Assembly: GCF_947242115.1 (NCBI RefSeq)
Contig: NC_074715.1
Span: forward strand, 50,989,080 to 51,053,079
Length of the DNA: 64,000 nt
Reading direction: 5' to 3'
Origin: Biomphalaria glabrata
Taxonomy: Eukaryota > Mollusca > Gastropoda > Planorbidae
Shown here: in pieces, positions 51,159-61,530 of the stretch
How positions within the stretch are numbered: position 1 is the stretch's first letter
Layout of the letters: every line of letters begins with the position of its first letter
Translations under genes and position numbers: made by a program
Notes under the pieces: model-generated
Told to the model about the DNA's origin: nothing
What the model saw: the letters and a program-made list of their open reading frames with translations, nothing else
Databases searched by the model: none

Positions 51159-52090
51159 TCTGGGAAGATAAGCAAGTTGCAGCTACATTGCGCCAAAAAG
51201 TTATAGTTACAAGAGGCACCACCCAGAACCTGTTTGTTTTTTTTCTCCATACAATGCGGACCAGTTCCTTTATCATGATTAAGTGATCTTGGTTTTGGTA
51301 TAACATTAACAAAATGTGATATGTATTATACAAGGGAAAACAAATGTTTATTAAGGTTAGAATATAATTTAAGTTTAAATTGCGGTTTAAGGTTTCTGGA
51401 CTGTCTCCTTTGCTTTATTTTGAGTAGATTTCGGTTTAATTTATGTAACAGAAATGACAGAAAGCAGTGGGATACTTTAAGGGAGTTCATATATCTAATA
51501 ACAATAAGGCTTGTCTTCGAGTCCGAAGATTAATGAGTAATGCAGTAGGCTATTTCCCTTGACTACGCAGCCCCAACTACGACCTACATATTTTGCCACA
51601 CCCAGCGCAGGCATAACCATAGTCCTCCGGTGGTCGATGTAGATCTTCTACGTTAGTCCTCGGCAGCGGATTTTCTTTTGGTCTCATATGTGTATTCCAC
51701 GGCCTCTATTAACTATGTCATATTTGATTATTTGAACTGTAGTAATTCTGACGGTAACAGATTTTGTCTACAAAAGAGTTTTTATTTGCTAACTAGTAAT
51801 TATCTGGCATTCTCGGGTTGTTTGTTACAGTAGTATGCCTACCTCTGTTTAAAACAACCGATCAGAGTAGCACAAACTATGTTGGCATAATATGATAAAG
51901 TAATACTAATCGAACCTATGACTTTTTATTTTCTATGACAGTCTAAGTGATTGAATGTATGGCAATCAATTTCATCACAATCTATGAGCTTCATTCTTAT
52001 TAGTAGGTCTATTTTGTCTAAAACAGTTTAGGCTCAGACAGTGATCTATAACATTATTGCTACATTAAACTTTCAACATTAACCAACCAG
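51159..52090. other. Non-coding between elements
   Basis: No gene recognised; a slightly GC-richer stretch near 51,560-51,680 is unassigned. Confidence 0.4.
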
Positions 52091-52099
52091 CTGATGACT

Positions 52100-53335
52100 T
52101 CGGGAATAGCATTCAAATTCAAAGAAGCTAGAACAGACGCAGAAATAAGAAAGGAATGTTCACTTTTGACTAGAGTAACACCATTAGTAAAATCACTTAA
52201 AGGGAAACTCCGATGGTTTTTCAAATTTGAGTTACTGACATATTTAAATTCTGCGTAAAAATTTGTTAATTGTAAACATTTTACCAATTTGTATTTAAAT
52301 GCTTAGAAACATTTATATTTAATAAATTGGACAGTAAATTCTTGACATCTCTAAAAAAAAACGGGGCTCTTTGAGATTTTGTTTTTAGGTTAGGCATGTA
52401 CACTTCCCTCAACAATACTTAAAGAGAAACTACATTTAACTAATCGTATCGCTTCATTCTTACAGTAGCTGTTAGGCTTAGTGACGGCCTAGTCCAGAGC
52501 TATAGTAGGCCTACAGTTATATATAGGCCTATATAGAGAGATCTAAAAGCATTAGGATAACCAACTCGATAAAAAAGTAATATTTTCATCTAAGCCCCTC
52601 CCTGTCCTAAAAAGTAAATAGATCGTGTGTCTGACTGATTCTAACAAAGTGGTCAGTGTAAGGCTAGTCTAGACTACGTGTAGTCGGTCATGACAAGACA
52701 ACCAAGCGATAGTGTTTGTGTGTGTTGAGTGGTCAGGCGAGAAAATACACACTGTCGTGGTTAGTCAAACATGTAAATCTACTTTCAACAAGCATTTTTT
52801 CTTTGGTTTCTAGATCTAACTGCATTGACGAAGATATTTTTTTTGAGAATGTAAACTTTACTGCATGGTCTCCCGTTATACAATAAGTCAATAGATTAAA
52901 TTAATAGGTTAGTGTGACGTCACCCAGTGAAAATCTGATCGTTTTGGATGCGCAGAAAAAATGTCAGGAAAACACCAATTACTAAATTACTATTGCAAAT
53001 AAAACAAAAAAGAATAATATATTCATTATCTGTAAATCAAAACACATATTATATCAAAAATTGTCAAAATCATCGGAGTTGCCCTTTAAGTTAGAGACAC
53101 TTGAGGACAGAAGATTAAAAAGTATGCCTAAAGTAGCAATAAAACACTAAACCCATATTTATGTCTATGACTAAACCATAACATACAGAAACAAAATCTA
53201 ATAAATTAATCTGAAAGGCAAGATAAAAGCAAATATCTTATTCAAAATTATTCCTTTTCTACCCGCGTAGGACGTAATTATCTTCTCTTTTTATGTAACG
53301 TCTGTAATGTAGGCCTATAAGATAAGATTTTCAAA
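52100..53335 (+). pseudogene. ATAAGAT-family LINE 3' end split by a MITE
   Basis: 52,165-52,200 reads TRVTPLVKSLK in the LINE frame; it resumes at 53,090 with LETLEDRRLK and runs to CGCGTAGGACGTAA and ATAAGATAAGAT at about 53,265-53,335. 52,201-53,085 is the inserted element listed separately. Confidence 0.85.
52197..53089. mobile_element. TTAA-flanked MITE (piggyBac-like), 885 bp, nested in a LINE
   Basis: TTAA at 52,197-52,200 and 53,086-53,089. Ends are inverted: AGGGAAACTCCGATGGTTTTT versus, on the minus strand, AGGGCAACTCCGATGATTTT. Collapsing to one TTAA restores the LINE coding frame (SLK|LETL). No transposase frame. Different family from 21,417-22,141. Confidence 0.9.
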
Positions 53336-53938
53336 ACGCTGGAAATTTAAATAACGGTGCCAACTAAGAAAACGTGTAAAGAAACGAAGGAAGAGTACAT
53401 TTAAATTAAAAATGACACGTAGACTGTTTAATTAAACAATAAAATCTTTCGGTGATATCAATAAATATCTATGCCTATAGGTCTACATTAAATCTAAAAT
53501 GAAAATAAAAATAACATGAACAGCCTCATCAAAAGAGACAATTTTAGCACATTTAAACAAATACATTATTAGGCTTTGAAGTCCCAGGACAGCTTGACCT
53601 GTAGGTTCTCCAATGATTCAGTATGCTCGTAACTATGTTGTCAGCAGTGATAAGATATCGTTTAATTAGTTCCAGTCTTTGGGGGGAATGACTTCGATTT
53701 TGTTACATAATTAAATTATTAATTAAATATACGGTACTTATGTTTAATACACATGGGAATAGATGTTAATCTGGGTTTTAGTTACAGTCAGACGAAATCG
53801 CAGACATCTCTTAATGTTGTTGGGTTTTTTTTTTTAAAGTAGAGAACGAGGCTAGCCATAATCTATGTTGAATTTGTGTGGGGGCTATGTTATTTTCACA
53901 GTTAGGTTGAATTCTTTCCTCATTGTTTAACAGTAAAG
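53336..53938. other. 5' flank of the somatomedin-B gene
   Basis: AT-rich non-coding sequence; no obvious TATA box or splice acceptor adjacent to the start codon. Confidence 0.4.
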
Positions 53939-55639
53939 ATGTTAAAACTTGGAAACTTGTGGACTGAAAAGTTTCTGGATGTATGGATACTGCTCGTTTC
54001 ATCTTTTCTGATACATTCTAGACCTAGTTGTCAGCAGTTCAACGATTTCGCGCCTTTAAACGGAAAGTGCGTAGACCGGTGCGGAGATCTCAGCCAATCG
54101 CACTGTTCGTGCGATGTCAGGTGCAAAGTGACCGGAAATTGTTGCAGAGATTTCCAACAAGCATGTCCGGAAGTGTTTGAAGAATCTGTTACGGTGTTTA
54201 GAGACTTTGTGCACCTAATTCAGGAATGTGACCCCAATGGCTATCTGTTAATTTCTGAATGTCCTAATGATAAACGCAATACAAAATTTGTTATTGACGA
54301 AGAGGCCAATATTGCTAGTAAGTCCACGTCTTCTAGAATGGTCTTTCGCCTATTTCACGAAATTCCTGTCACTGATTTAAATTCTGGTTTCACCTTTAAA
54401 AATTTAAGCATATTTAAATGTAACAGTATGCCGGATGCTAATTTGACGTATTGGAAAATTAACTTTGATAAATTTGACCTTAGTAAGCAGGGAGAGTTAA
54501 CAAATGACGCCCTTTTGAAAGTTGACTTTTCAATTTTCCCGCCTTCAAAGTTGCAAATGTCTAAAAGAAATACCTTATGCTCTTCTGAAAAATCAACGTC
54601 AAAAAAATTAAAAGAGTCGCAAGACGCAACCAGGTATCTGTCAACCAGTCTTCTGAAAGGTTTTGACAGCCTGTGCGGTTTGTGCAGTAAAAACCATGTG
54701 CCTACAGCGGACAAGAGTAGATCAGGGTTCAGACACCAGTTCACCTTTCCTATCCTCGCCTCGTTGGAAAAAAATCAGTTAATATTTCAGATAGAAGCTT
54801 CGTATGCTGGATCTGAAATAATTCCTTGGTACTATTTGAATTGTTCCGATTCAACCAAAGGCAATACTGGCAACGTTACATATGTAACAGAATGCTCTGT
54901 TTTGTCTTGCAATATAAACTTTGAGAAAAGACCAGATGGCCAATGCAAACGAATCTATATATTGCAGTTAGCCTTACCCGAAGACGATGTCCCTATGACC
55001 AATCTATTTCTACAGCACCTATCCTATTTTCTGGAATGTTACTTGACTACATACGCCGGATATGACGTGTTCGACAGATGGCACATCTCTGAGCATCTTT
55101 ACAACTCTGACTTACAGCGGGAGTTCTACGTGACGCAGTTGTTGCTGTTCTCCGTCACAGAAATCAGCATCTCTAAAAATCTTGACTCAACGTTGAAATA
55201 CTTCACACATTTCGCTAAAGCGTTTCACTACCTCAGGTGGTACAGAACCACGTTGAACATTTCAAAAGTCCAAACTTCGGACGAAAAACTGACTCTCAGA
55301 TCGTTCAACTTTGAGAATTTGCCAATCTTTCACATGAATTCACATTTCTTTGTTTCTCCATCGACAAATGAGAAAAAAACGACCCTGTTACCAGTTTGCG
55401 CTAGATTTGTTCCCAAAAGTTCATTGAAATATCCAGCGCTTGATGATGTGTTCCTTGAGTGTGCGTTTATGTCAGACGGAAGAGGATTTTTTTCATACCA
55501 GGAGCAAAAGTTAGCTTCGCACAATGACACTTGTCTTCGAATTTTTAACTTTCCTAAGAACATTGGAAAAAAATTATCTGTTTCATTGCTGTTTTATTTT
55601 TGTTACACTGTAGGCTTATTTTTTATTGATCTTCTCTGA
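53939..55639 (+). CDS. Secreted/membrane-anchored somatomedin-B domain protein
   Basis: Uninterrupted 566-codon frame without introns. Residues about 12-28 (FLDVWILLVSSFLIHS) form a signal peptide. Residues 44-76 hold eight cysteines in the somatomedin-B pattern (C44, C48, C56, C58, C62, C68-C69, C76; CVDRCG, CSCDVRC, NCCRDF). About 450 residues with scattered Cys and N-glycosylation sequons follow, with no domain I recognise. The last about 22 residues (LSVSLLFYFCYTVGLFFIDL) are hydrophobic, so the product is probably GPI- or transmembrane-anchored at the cell surface. Alternatively the hydrophobic end could be the first helix of a Methuselah-like receptor whose later part is lost or spliced on from downstream; I see no seven-helix sequence in the next few kb. 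Codon-like composition throughout argues for a real gene. Precise function unknown. Confidence 0.8.
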   Translation: MLKLGNLWTEKFLDVWILLVSSFLIHSRPSCQQFNDFAPLNGKCVDRCGDLSQSHCSCDVRCKVTGNCCRDFQQACPEVFEESVTVFRDFVHLIQECDPNGYLLISECPNDKRNTKFVIDEEANIASKSTSSRMVFRLFHEIPVTDLNSGFTFKNLSIFKCNSMPDANLTYWKINFDKFDLSKQGELTNDALLKVDFSIFPPSKLQMSKRNTLCSSEKSTSKKLKESQDATRYLSTSLLKGFDSLCGLCSKNHVPTADKSRSGFRHQFTFPILASLEKNQLIFQIEASYAGSEIIPWYYLNCSDSTKGNTGNVTYVTECSVLSCNINFEKRPDGQCKRIYILQLALPEDDVPMTNLFLQHLSYFLECYLTTYAGYDVFDRWHISEHLYNSDLQREFYVTQLLLFSVTEISISKNLDSTLKYFTHFAKAFHYLRWYRTTLNISKVQTSDEKLTLRSFNFENLPIFHMNSHFFVSPSTNEKKTTLLPVCARFVPKSSLKYPALDDVFLECAFMSDGRGFFSYQEQKLASHNDTCLRIFNFPKNIGKKLSVSLLFYFCYTVGLFFIDLL

Positions 55640-56385
55640 TTGAAAAAAAAAAGCCATTGGATTATCTAAAAGCTAACTAGGCTCCTTATTTTAAAAGTTT
55701 GTTTTTTTTAACAGCAAACAATGATAAAAAGGAATACTGTGTTTTTCAAAAAAGTCATATAATTTTTGTCTTTTCTTTTTTGCTGTGCAAATATACTTTT
55801 TTTTTCTTTTTATTTCTTTTTTTAGTTGGCAACATTGAAGTTCAATTTCGCGACCTTGACATTGTCTAGTTTTCTAGTTTTTGAAAACCCACAATATCGT
55901 ATGTTCTGCAACGGAAGATTTGTAGTTATTGTCACGATTCAACCTTTAGCCCTTTTTATTGTGTCTGGCTATCGACCGTTTGTGTTGTTGCAATAATCTT
56001 CCTGCAAAACTTTAAAAATTTGGCTTGTAAACATTTAACCCACAATAGGGAAGCTGTGGAAATAATAGATTTAATCTAAAACTAAGGCATATAGCCCAAA
56101 TGTAGGTAGACCTACATCTTTATGTTCCCATTATTATGTTGGCGGGTTCAGAGGACTAGACCAATATCTGAGATGAACTGCACAGTGGTGTCCAGATCAG
56201 GCAGCTCTCCGACAACTTAAAAAAAAACAACACTTTTATTTTCTGTGTATTCCATACATTATCATTTTCATTTCGCAATTGCAGAATAAAAGTTTAGGCC
56301 TAAGTATTATGATATATGCTCTTTGATTAACCCATTATGTATAATTTACTACAATGGATATACAATGATGTGTATGATTTTTTTA
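55640..56385. other. Downstream of the SMB gene; LINE scrap
   Basis: T-rich non-coding sequence. 56,110-56,215 (minus) is a 3' piece of the GAA-tailed RNase H LINE (GAGAGCTGCCTGATCTGGAC). AATAAA at about 56,285 may end the SMB transcript. Confidence 0.5.
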
Positions 56386-57120
56386 AAAACACTTGTTGAG
56401 GCGCAGCTAAAACTAAAACAAATTAATTCCACTTATCTCATTCATGGTAAACCAGTAACACAGACTAAAAACGCAAAATACCTAGGTGTTATAATAAATG
56501 TGAAACTGTCATGGAATCCCCATATTGAGGAAACTATCAAAAAATCAAACAAAGCATTAGGGTTTATTAAAAGAAATGTCCATAAATCAAATAAGAACAT
56601 ACAACTAAAATGTTATTTAACCATGGTTAGGCCAATAATAGAATATGCATCCTCCGTTTGGGACCCCTCATACACAAGAAAACATTAAGAAACTGGAACA
56701 GACACAAAATAGAGCAGTGAGATTCATAACAAACGAATATTCACATTTGACTAGAGTAACACCTTTAGTAAAATCACTAAATTTAGAAAGCCTTCAGGAC
56801 AGAAGACTCAAAAGTAAAGTAGCAATAATACATAAAACACTGAACCATAATCTTCAAATACAAAAACAAAATTTAATAAAATACTCAGAAAGACACAAAG
56901 GTAAAGGCACATTCCTCGTCCCAGATGCTAGGACAAATTTATACAAATACTCCTTCTTCCCTAGTGCTATTAGAGCATGGAATGTGTTGCTTGAACTAGC
57001 CAGGAAAACCAGTGACTTGGCAGAATTTAGGTCATTGGTTAATATGCATGACTAAATGCATTACGCGTAGGACGTAATCATCTTCTCATTTGAAGTAACG
57101 TCTGTATTATATAAGATAAG
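56386..57120 (+). pseudogene. ATAAGAT-family LINE, RT thumb to 3' end
   Basis: The longest copy of this family: KYLGVIINVKLSWNPHIEE, LGFIKRNV, MVRPIIEYASSVWDP, then, after a frame change near 56,683, KLEQTQNRAVRFI, TRVTPLVKSLN, FFPSAIRAWN and a stop, followed by GCATTACGCGTAGGACGTAA and ATAAGATAAGATAAG. These are the post-RT blocks of jockey/CR1-type elements. The catalytic RT part is absent (5' truncation). Confidence 0.9.
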
Positions 57121-57328
57121 ATAAGCTGTGTAAGTGAGATGTTCCTGGTTGGAGATGTGTTGCTTGAACTAGCCAGGAAAACCAGTGACTTGGCAGAATT
57201 TAGGTCATTGGTTAATATGCATGACTAAATGCATTACGCGTAGGACGTAATCATCTTCTTATTTGAAGTAACGTCTGTATTATATAAGATAAGATAAGCT
57301 GTGTAAGTGAGATGTTGCTGGTTGGAGA
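56982..57328 (+). repeat. 173-bp tandem duplication of LINE end plus flank
   Basis: 56,982-57,154 and 57,155-57,328 are head-to-tail copies differing at about two bases. Each contains the last coding residues, the 3' UTR, the ATAAGAT tail and 30 bp of flanking DNA (GCTGTGTAAGTGAGATGTT). Because the flank is included, this is a duplication after insertion. Confidence 0.9.
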
Positions 57329-57419
57329 TTATATTGAGCGGCGAGTTCCAAATATTCTATATGATAGTTAAATGACGACACTATAAAACGGCTTCGTGAA
57401 GTAATACAAAGATTTATTC

Positions 57420-58280
57420 CAAAAAAAAAAAAAAAAAGGGCACAGTTCAAGGTCGTTAGATCTAGAGAAGACGTCTGGTCCTAAGCACTACTGAAGTGGT
57501 TCTCTTGTCTGTATGTCTTTAAGCTATTTCCATTCTAATGTTTTAATGTCCCAACTTCTACGCGTCCCACTATCATGTTATTGCACAAGTTTTAATATCA
57601 CTGTCAGGTATGACACTCTGAACGTTAAAAATAAAAATAAACTTCATAGAATCCTAAATGCTGCTGGTAAAGTCATTGGAAAAAACAAACAATTCTCATT
57701 TGGGCAGCTGTTTGAGACAAACATCCATGAAAAAGCTAAAACGATGCTAGAAAAAAAAATCCTTTGGGGTCAGCATTTTGTGATTTTACCATCACAAAAG
57801 AGATACAAGACACTAATAACGAAGACAAAACAGACACATAAACTCTATTGTCCCCCCCACCTGCTAATCAAATCATTAAATAAAAGTAAACGGATATAAA
57901 CTTTTCGCATGTAAATTATGATTGAGTCTGGTGTGAATGTAGGCCTATATTTTGGTTTTCTATAAATTATGTTTTGTTTGGTGTAATGCACAAATTGTAA
58001 GACAAATTTCCTTACGGACAATAAAGATTATTATTATTTTACCATCACAAAAGAGATACAAGACAAAAATTCTTTTGTCCCCCTGGCAATCAAATCATTA
58101 AATAAAATTAAATTATCTGATATAAACTTTTCGCATGTAAATTATGATTGAGTCTTTTGTGAATGTGTATATATATATATATATATTATAAGTTATACTG
58201 TTTTGTTTGTTGTAACGCACAATTGTAAGTCTAATTTTGCTTATGGATAATAAAGATTACTATTATAATTATAACATTAT
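57420..58280 (+). pseudogene. L2/CR1-like LINE C-terminus with doubled 3' UTR
   Basis: The frame ending at 57,899 reads KNKLHRILNAAGKVIGK, LFETNIHEKAKTML and ILPSQKRYK, the tail of an L2/RTE-like polymerase (RDRxxLxxIxxxAxKIxG and LPSGRRY). The 3' UTR follows (57,900-58,030: ATGTAAATTATGATTGAGTC, CCTTACGGACAATAAAGATT and ATT repeats), then a second, more diverged copy of the same 3' end (58,040-58,275). Confidence 0.8.
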
Positions 58281-58282
58281 AA

Positions 58283-58530
58283 TGTTGAAACGAACGAGTA
58301 TTCATTCTCTGGTGCTGCCAGGGTCGAGTTTCTTTAATGAGAAACAAAATTCACAGTAGTCCCATTATCAGTTTCCACTTAAGGAGATATCTGGTGATGT
58401 GGCAGGTCTGTAGCAGTTCCGCCCCCTGTCAGGCAACGAGAAGGTTCCTAGGAATGTTAAAAGGCCTTGAAGGTGTCTGTGAGGTGAGCTGTTATTATCC
58501 ACTCGGTTGATATAACAATAGCGCATATTG
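58283..58530 (+). repeat. 230-bp unit shared with 13,540-13,765
   Basis: ACGAACGAGTATTCATTCTC, GCTGCCAGGGTCGAGTTTC, GTGGCAGGTCTGTAGCAGTT, CAGGCAACGAGAAGG. Unit of unknown family, again directly 3' of the LINE end. Confidence 0.75.
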
Positions 58531-59119
58531 TTATTTTGTATAACTTTCATAAGGGCTTACTCTCCGAGCCTAGGTTCCCACATTTTCTTGGTTTTTCTAT
58601 TTCAGTTTTTCTTAAATTATGAGATATTATTATTAACAGGTAGACAAGTGTTGAAGTCGAGTTAACATATTTTATTAAATTATATAGCACAACCCAACCC
58701 ACCACACAAACACACGTCACCATACATTCACGAAAATAAATCCTCACTTGGTTACCAATGTCAGAAAAAAAGGGAAAGTCGGCCCCCGAAGTGGGCCACT
58801 CAGACATGTAAAAAGGCAGGTTTCAATATTTTCAGAAAGAATATCAGAAACTACAACCCTATCTCCGTCGATACAAAAAGAAAAAGAACGTGCGCGTGTG
58901 GAAAGTGTTGCCTATACTGTTGTATTGTTTGTTTGACTGATGACATGATACCAAAGGATACGGAGATTTATTAATGTTAATATTATGATTACATGTAGGT
59001 CACAGCTGGGAAATACTGCATTCCTCATTAATCTTCGGATCACATTGTTAATATCTATATGTATTCAATGAATTGATGGTTATGAAAACATAGTTAAATT
59101 GTTTGAAATACTGCATTCC
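58531..59119. other. Unassigned non-coding
   Basis: Short unsupported ORFs only. GGAAATACTGCATTCCTCATTAATCTT is split over two near copies (about 59,008 and 59,105; core GAAATACTGCATTCC), a short local duplication. Confidence 0.4.
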
Positions 59120-59275
59120 TCATTAATCTTGAGTTAAAGATAGTTTACTTCTTAGTCCAAAACCTCCCGCAGGACGACGGGGGATGGGAGCGGGTAGAGT
59201 TTGAACCCGGGACCATCGATAAATCCAAACGACAGTCCAGCGCGCAAACCGCACGACCAGGCAGCCATCCATATT
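59120..59275 (-). repeat. tRNA-derived SINE, family 3 (best copy)
   Basis: Minus strand: GGCTGCCTGGTCGTGCGGTT (A box), GGTCCCGGGTTCAAACTCTA (B box), GTCCTGCGGGAGGTTTTGGA, ACTAAGAAGTAAACTATCTT. Confidence 0.85.
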
Positions 59276-59656
59276 TAACAGTGAACAGTTGTAAAAGTGG
59301 TGTATTTATATGTTAAAAAAACAACTGCACGCAAATAAATTTTTCGTTTTCAAAAAAGAAAAACGTAACCGTAGCATCAGAACATAAAAAAAAAGAAAAG
59401 ATCTAAAATATCATGATATTGCATTTTCAATATTTGTATTTAGTTTCTGAGAGCTAAAAAGGACAGACGGACCACACTAAACTAATAGCGGCTAGTCCAC
59501 GTCCTGGGGACGCGAAAAAAACAACAAAGCTAATATTCTGCGAAATTGCATCAGTTATTTTGTATCCACCATTTGAATACATTTAGGGAAAAATATCATT
59601 AACAAATTTTAGCTCGATAAAACTTATACTTTTGTCCATTATATATATATATATAT

Positions 59657-60211
59657 TGTTATAAACCTGGTGGTGGCACAGACGGGGGTGGTGTGTGTGT
59701 GTGTAGTCAGCCAACGCCAATCGCCCCAGGCCAGCGCTAGATGAGCGGTCGAGCGTGACGAGTTATGACGGTCAGCCGAGACGAGTTTCAACATGACGGT
59801 TCGGGAAGGATCGGCGTCGTGAACACAGCTCAAGAGCGTCACGAGAATTGTAGTCATCTGACCACCCAGAATGGTCGAGCGACGTTCTGTCCGATTCGAG
59901 AAGGCCAGTAGGGAACCTATATAAAGAGCGAAGGTATCAGAGACCAGTCAGTCACAACTTCCCGATCTACAGTTCGTTACAACGGCTCAGTACAAGTCCG
60001 AGACGAGACAGAGAGACCAGTGCAAGAGTTGATACGGCGGAGAGATATTTGTACAGTCTTGTGTTACGTGCTGCCAATTGTACAGTGTTGGCTGTTATTT
60101 AGTGACATTAAACTATTACGTTACTTTGAAGCCCAGAGTTGTCGAGTTCTTTAAGTTGGTGGTGTCGTTTGGTACCATTTGCAGCGAGCCTGGATAAGGA
60201 GATTCGTAACA
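59657..60211 (+). repeat. 5' LTR, about 555 bp
   Basis: Begins TGTTATAAACC and ends CGTAACA (TGTTA...TAACA inverted ends). A TATA box (CTATATAAA, about 59,918) is followed by the probable transcript start. The primer site starts one base after the LTR. Confidence 0.75.
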
Positions 60212-60212
60212 C

Positions 60213-60230
60213 TGGTGTCAGAAGTGGGAT
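60213..60230 (+). other. Primer-binding site, tRNA-Leu type
   Basis: TGGTGTCAGAAGTGGGAT is the exact complement of the 3' end of animal tRNA-Leu (…ATCCCACTTCTGACA plus CCA). Confidence 0.8.
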
Positions 60231-60235
60231 CTGCA

Positions 60236-61489
60236 ATGGCTACTACGAAAACGCTAGACCAACTCCTTGTGAAGGAACTGAGGCAAGAGCTCCGTAATCG
60301 AGATCTGAAGACGAGCGGAAACAAAGAAACCTTACAAGAACGCCTTCGGGAAGAACTGGTGAAGGAAAAAGAAGTTCCGGACACATACCTTTTTGAAGTC
60401 GAACCGGACTTGCTGGGACAGATCGCCAGTAGCAAACAGGAGCAGATGGCAGCTGTTCGTGAGGAGATCGGTTCTATGCGAGAACAGATGAACTCGGGGC
60501 TAGAAAACACCAATTCCAAGATAGACACGATGGACTCGGGAATCAAAACGGAGTTATTGGCAATGAACCAACGCATACATGCTGTGGAGGAGAGAATCAC
60601 CAACATTGACGAGCAGATGAATCAGAGGGTCGACGCAGTGGAGAAGGCCATCGACGAAATGAAGCTACAAGCCCAACGCAAGCACACCAATGTACCAGAA
60701 GCAGATATGACATCATTTGTAACTGAAGTCTCCGCGAAAATGAAGCCCCCCGTATTTGATGGTTCCGTGTCCTGGTCAGTATACAAGAAGCAATTTGACG
60801 CAGCAGCCAAAGTTAACAATTGGAACAGTGAGGAGGAGAAAGCAACAGCCCTCGTGTTATCCCTAAGAGGAAAAGCCTCCGAATTGCTACAGTCTCTACC
60901 GAACCAGCAAGACTTCGCCGCCCTTGTCCAGGCTATGGAACTCCGATACGGGGATGAACATCTGCAAGAAGTATATCGTGTGCAACTAAAGACCAGACAA
61001 CAGCGCCTCGATGAAACACTACAGGAGCTAGAGACAGACATCGAACGTCTCGCACATTTGGCCTACCCAACAGCCGCACAAGATTTTCTGGAAGTCATTA
61101 TTACAGACGCCTTCATTGATGCGCTTCGAGACCCCGAGTTGAAGAAAGCCACCAGAGTTAGTGGTAGACGTAAGGCCAGTGAAGCCCTCGTATACGCTAT
61201 CTCATATGAAGCCGCCAAAGACGCATCAGGGAGCACTCATCAAGGCCGAAAGTTGGAAGTCAAAGAGGAAGAATTTGCACAACTTGTGAGAAGGGTGACA
61301 GAGGCACTAGATGAACGACGAACAAACCAGATACCAGAAAATCAACCTAGGGCTCCTGTACGATGCTGGAATTGTGGTGAACTTGGTCATATACAAAGAA
61401 GCTGCACTAGAAGATTCCCACAAACTGGAACCCATTACAGATCAGAAAGGTATGCACGACCAAGTTCCCGGGGCTACCAGGGAAACTAG
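60236..61489 (+). CDS. gag: gag of the LTR retrotransposon
   Basis: The N-terminus (LLVKELRQELRNRDLKTSG, then NKETLQERL) fits a SAP motif. A long coiled coil (heptads around MREQM, IDTMDSGIK, VEERIT) and a retrotransposon gag/capsid-like region (VYKKQF, ALVLSLRGKASELLQSL) follow, with a C-terminal zinc knuckle CWNCGELGHIQRSC (CX2CX4HX4C). Start taken at the Met of MATTKTLDQ, just after the primer site; the frame is also open upstream. Structural protein of the particle; element treated as a fossil. Confidence 0.85.
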   Translation: MATTKTLDQLLVKELRQELRNRDLKTSGNKETLQERLREELVKEKEVPDTYLFEVEPDLLGQIASSKQEQMAAVREEIGSMREQMNSGLENTNSKIDTMDSGIKTELLAMNQRIHAVEERITNIDEQMNQRVDAVEKAIDEMKLQAQRKHTNVPEADMTSFVTEVSAKMKPPVFDGSVSWSVYKKQFDAAAKVNNWNSEEEKATALVLSLRGKASELLQSLPNQQDFAALVQAMELRYGDEHLQEVYRVQLKTRQQRLDETLQELETDIERLAHLAYPTAAQDFLEVIITDAFIDALRDPELKKATRVSGRRKASEALVYAISYEAAKDASGSTHQGRKLEVKEEEFAQLVRRVTEALDERRTNQIPENQPRAPVRCWNCGELGHIQRSCTRRFPQTGTHYRSERYARPSSRGYQGN

Positions 61490-61530
61490 CACGCGCCGGC
61501 TTCAAGGGGCGGAACCCGGCGACACAGACA

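Noticed and set aside
60151-60606. Minus-strand ORFs of 128-151 aa opposite gag and pol (60.2-63.1 kb)
   Set aside because: Antisense shadows of the GC-richer retrotransposon frames; Ser/Leu-rich with no domain.
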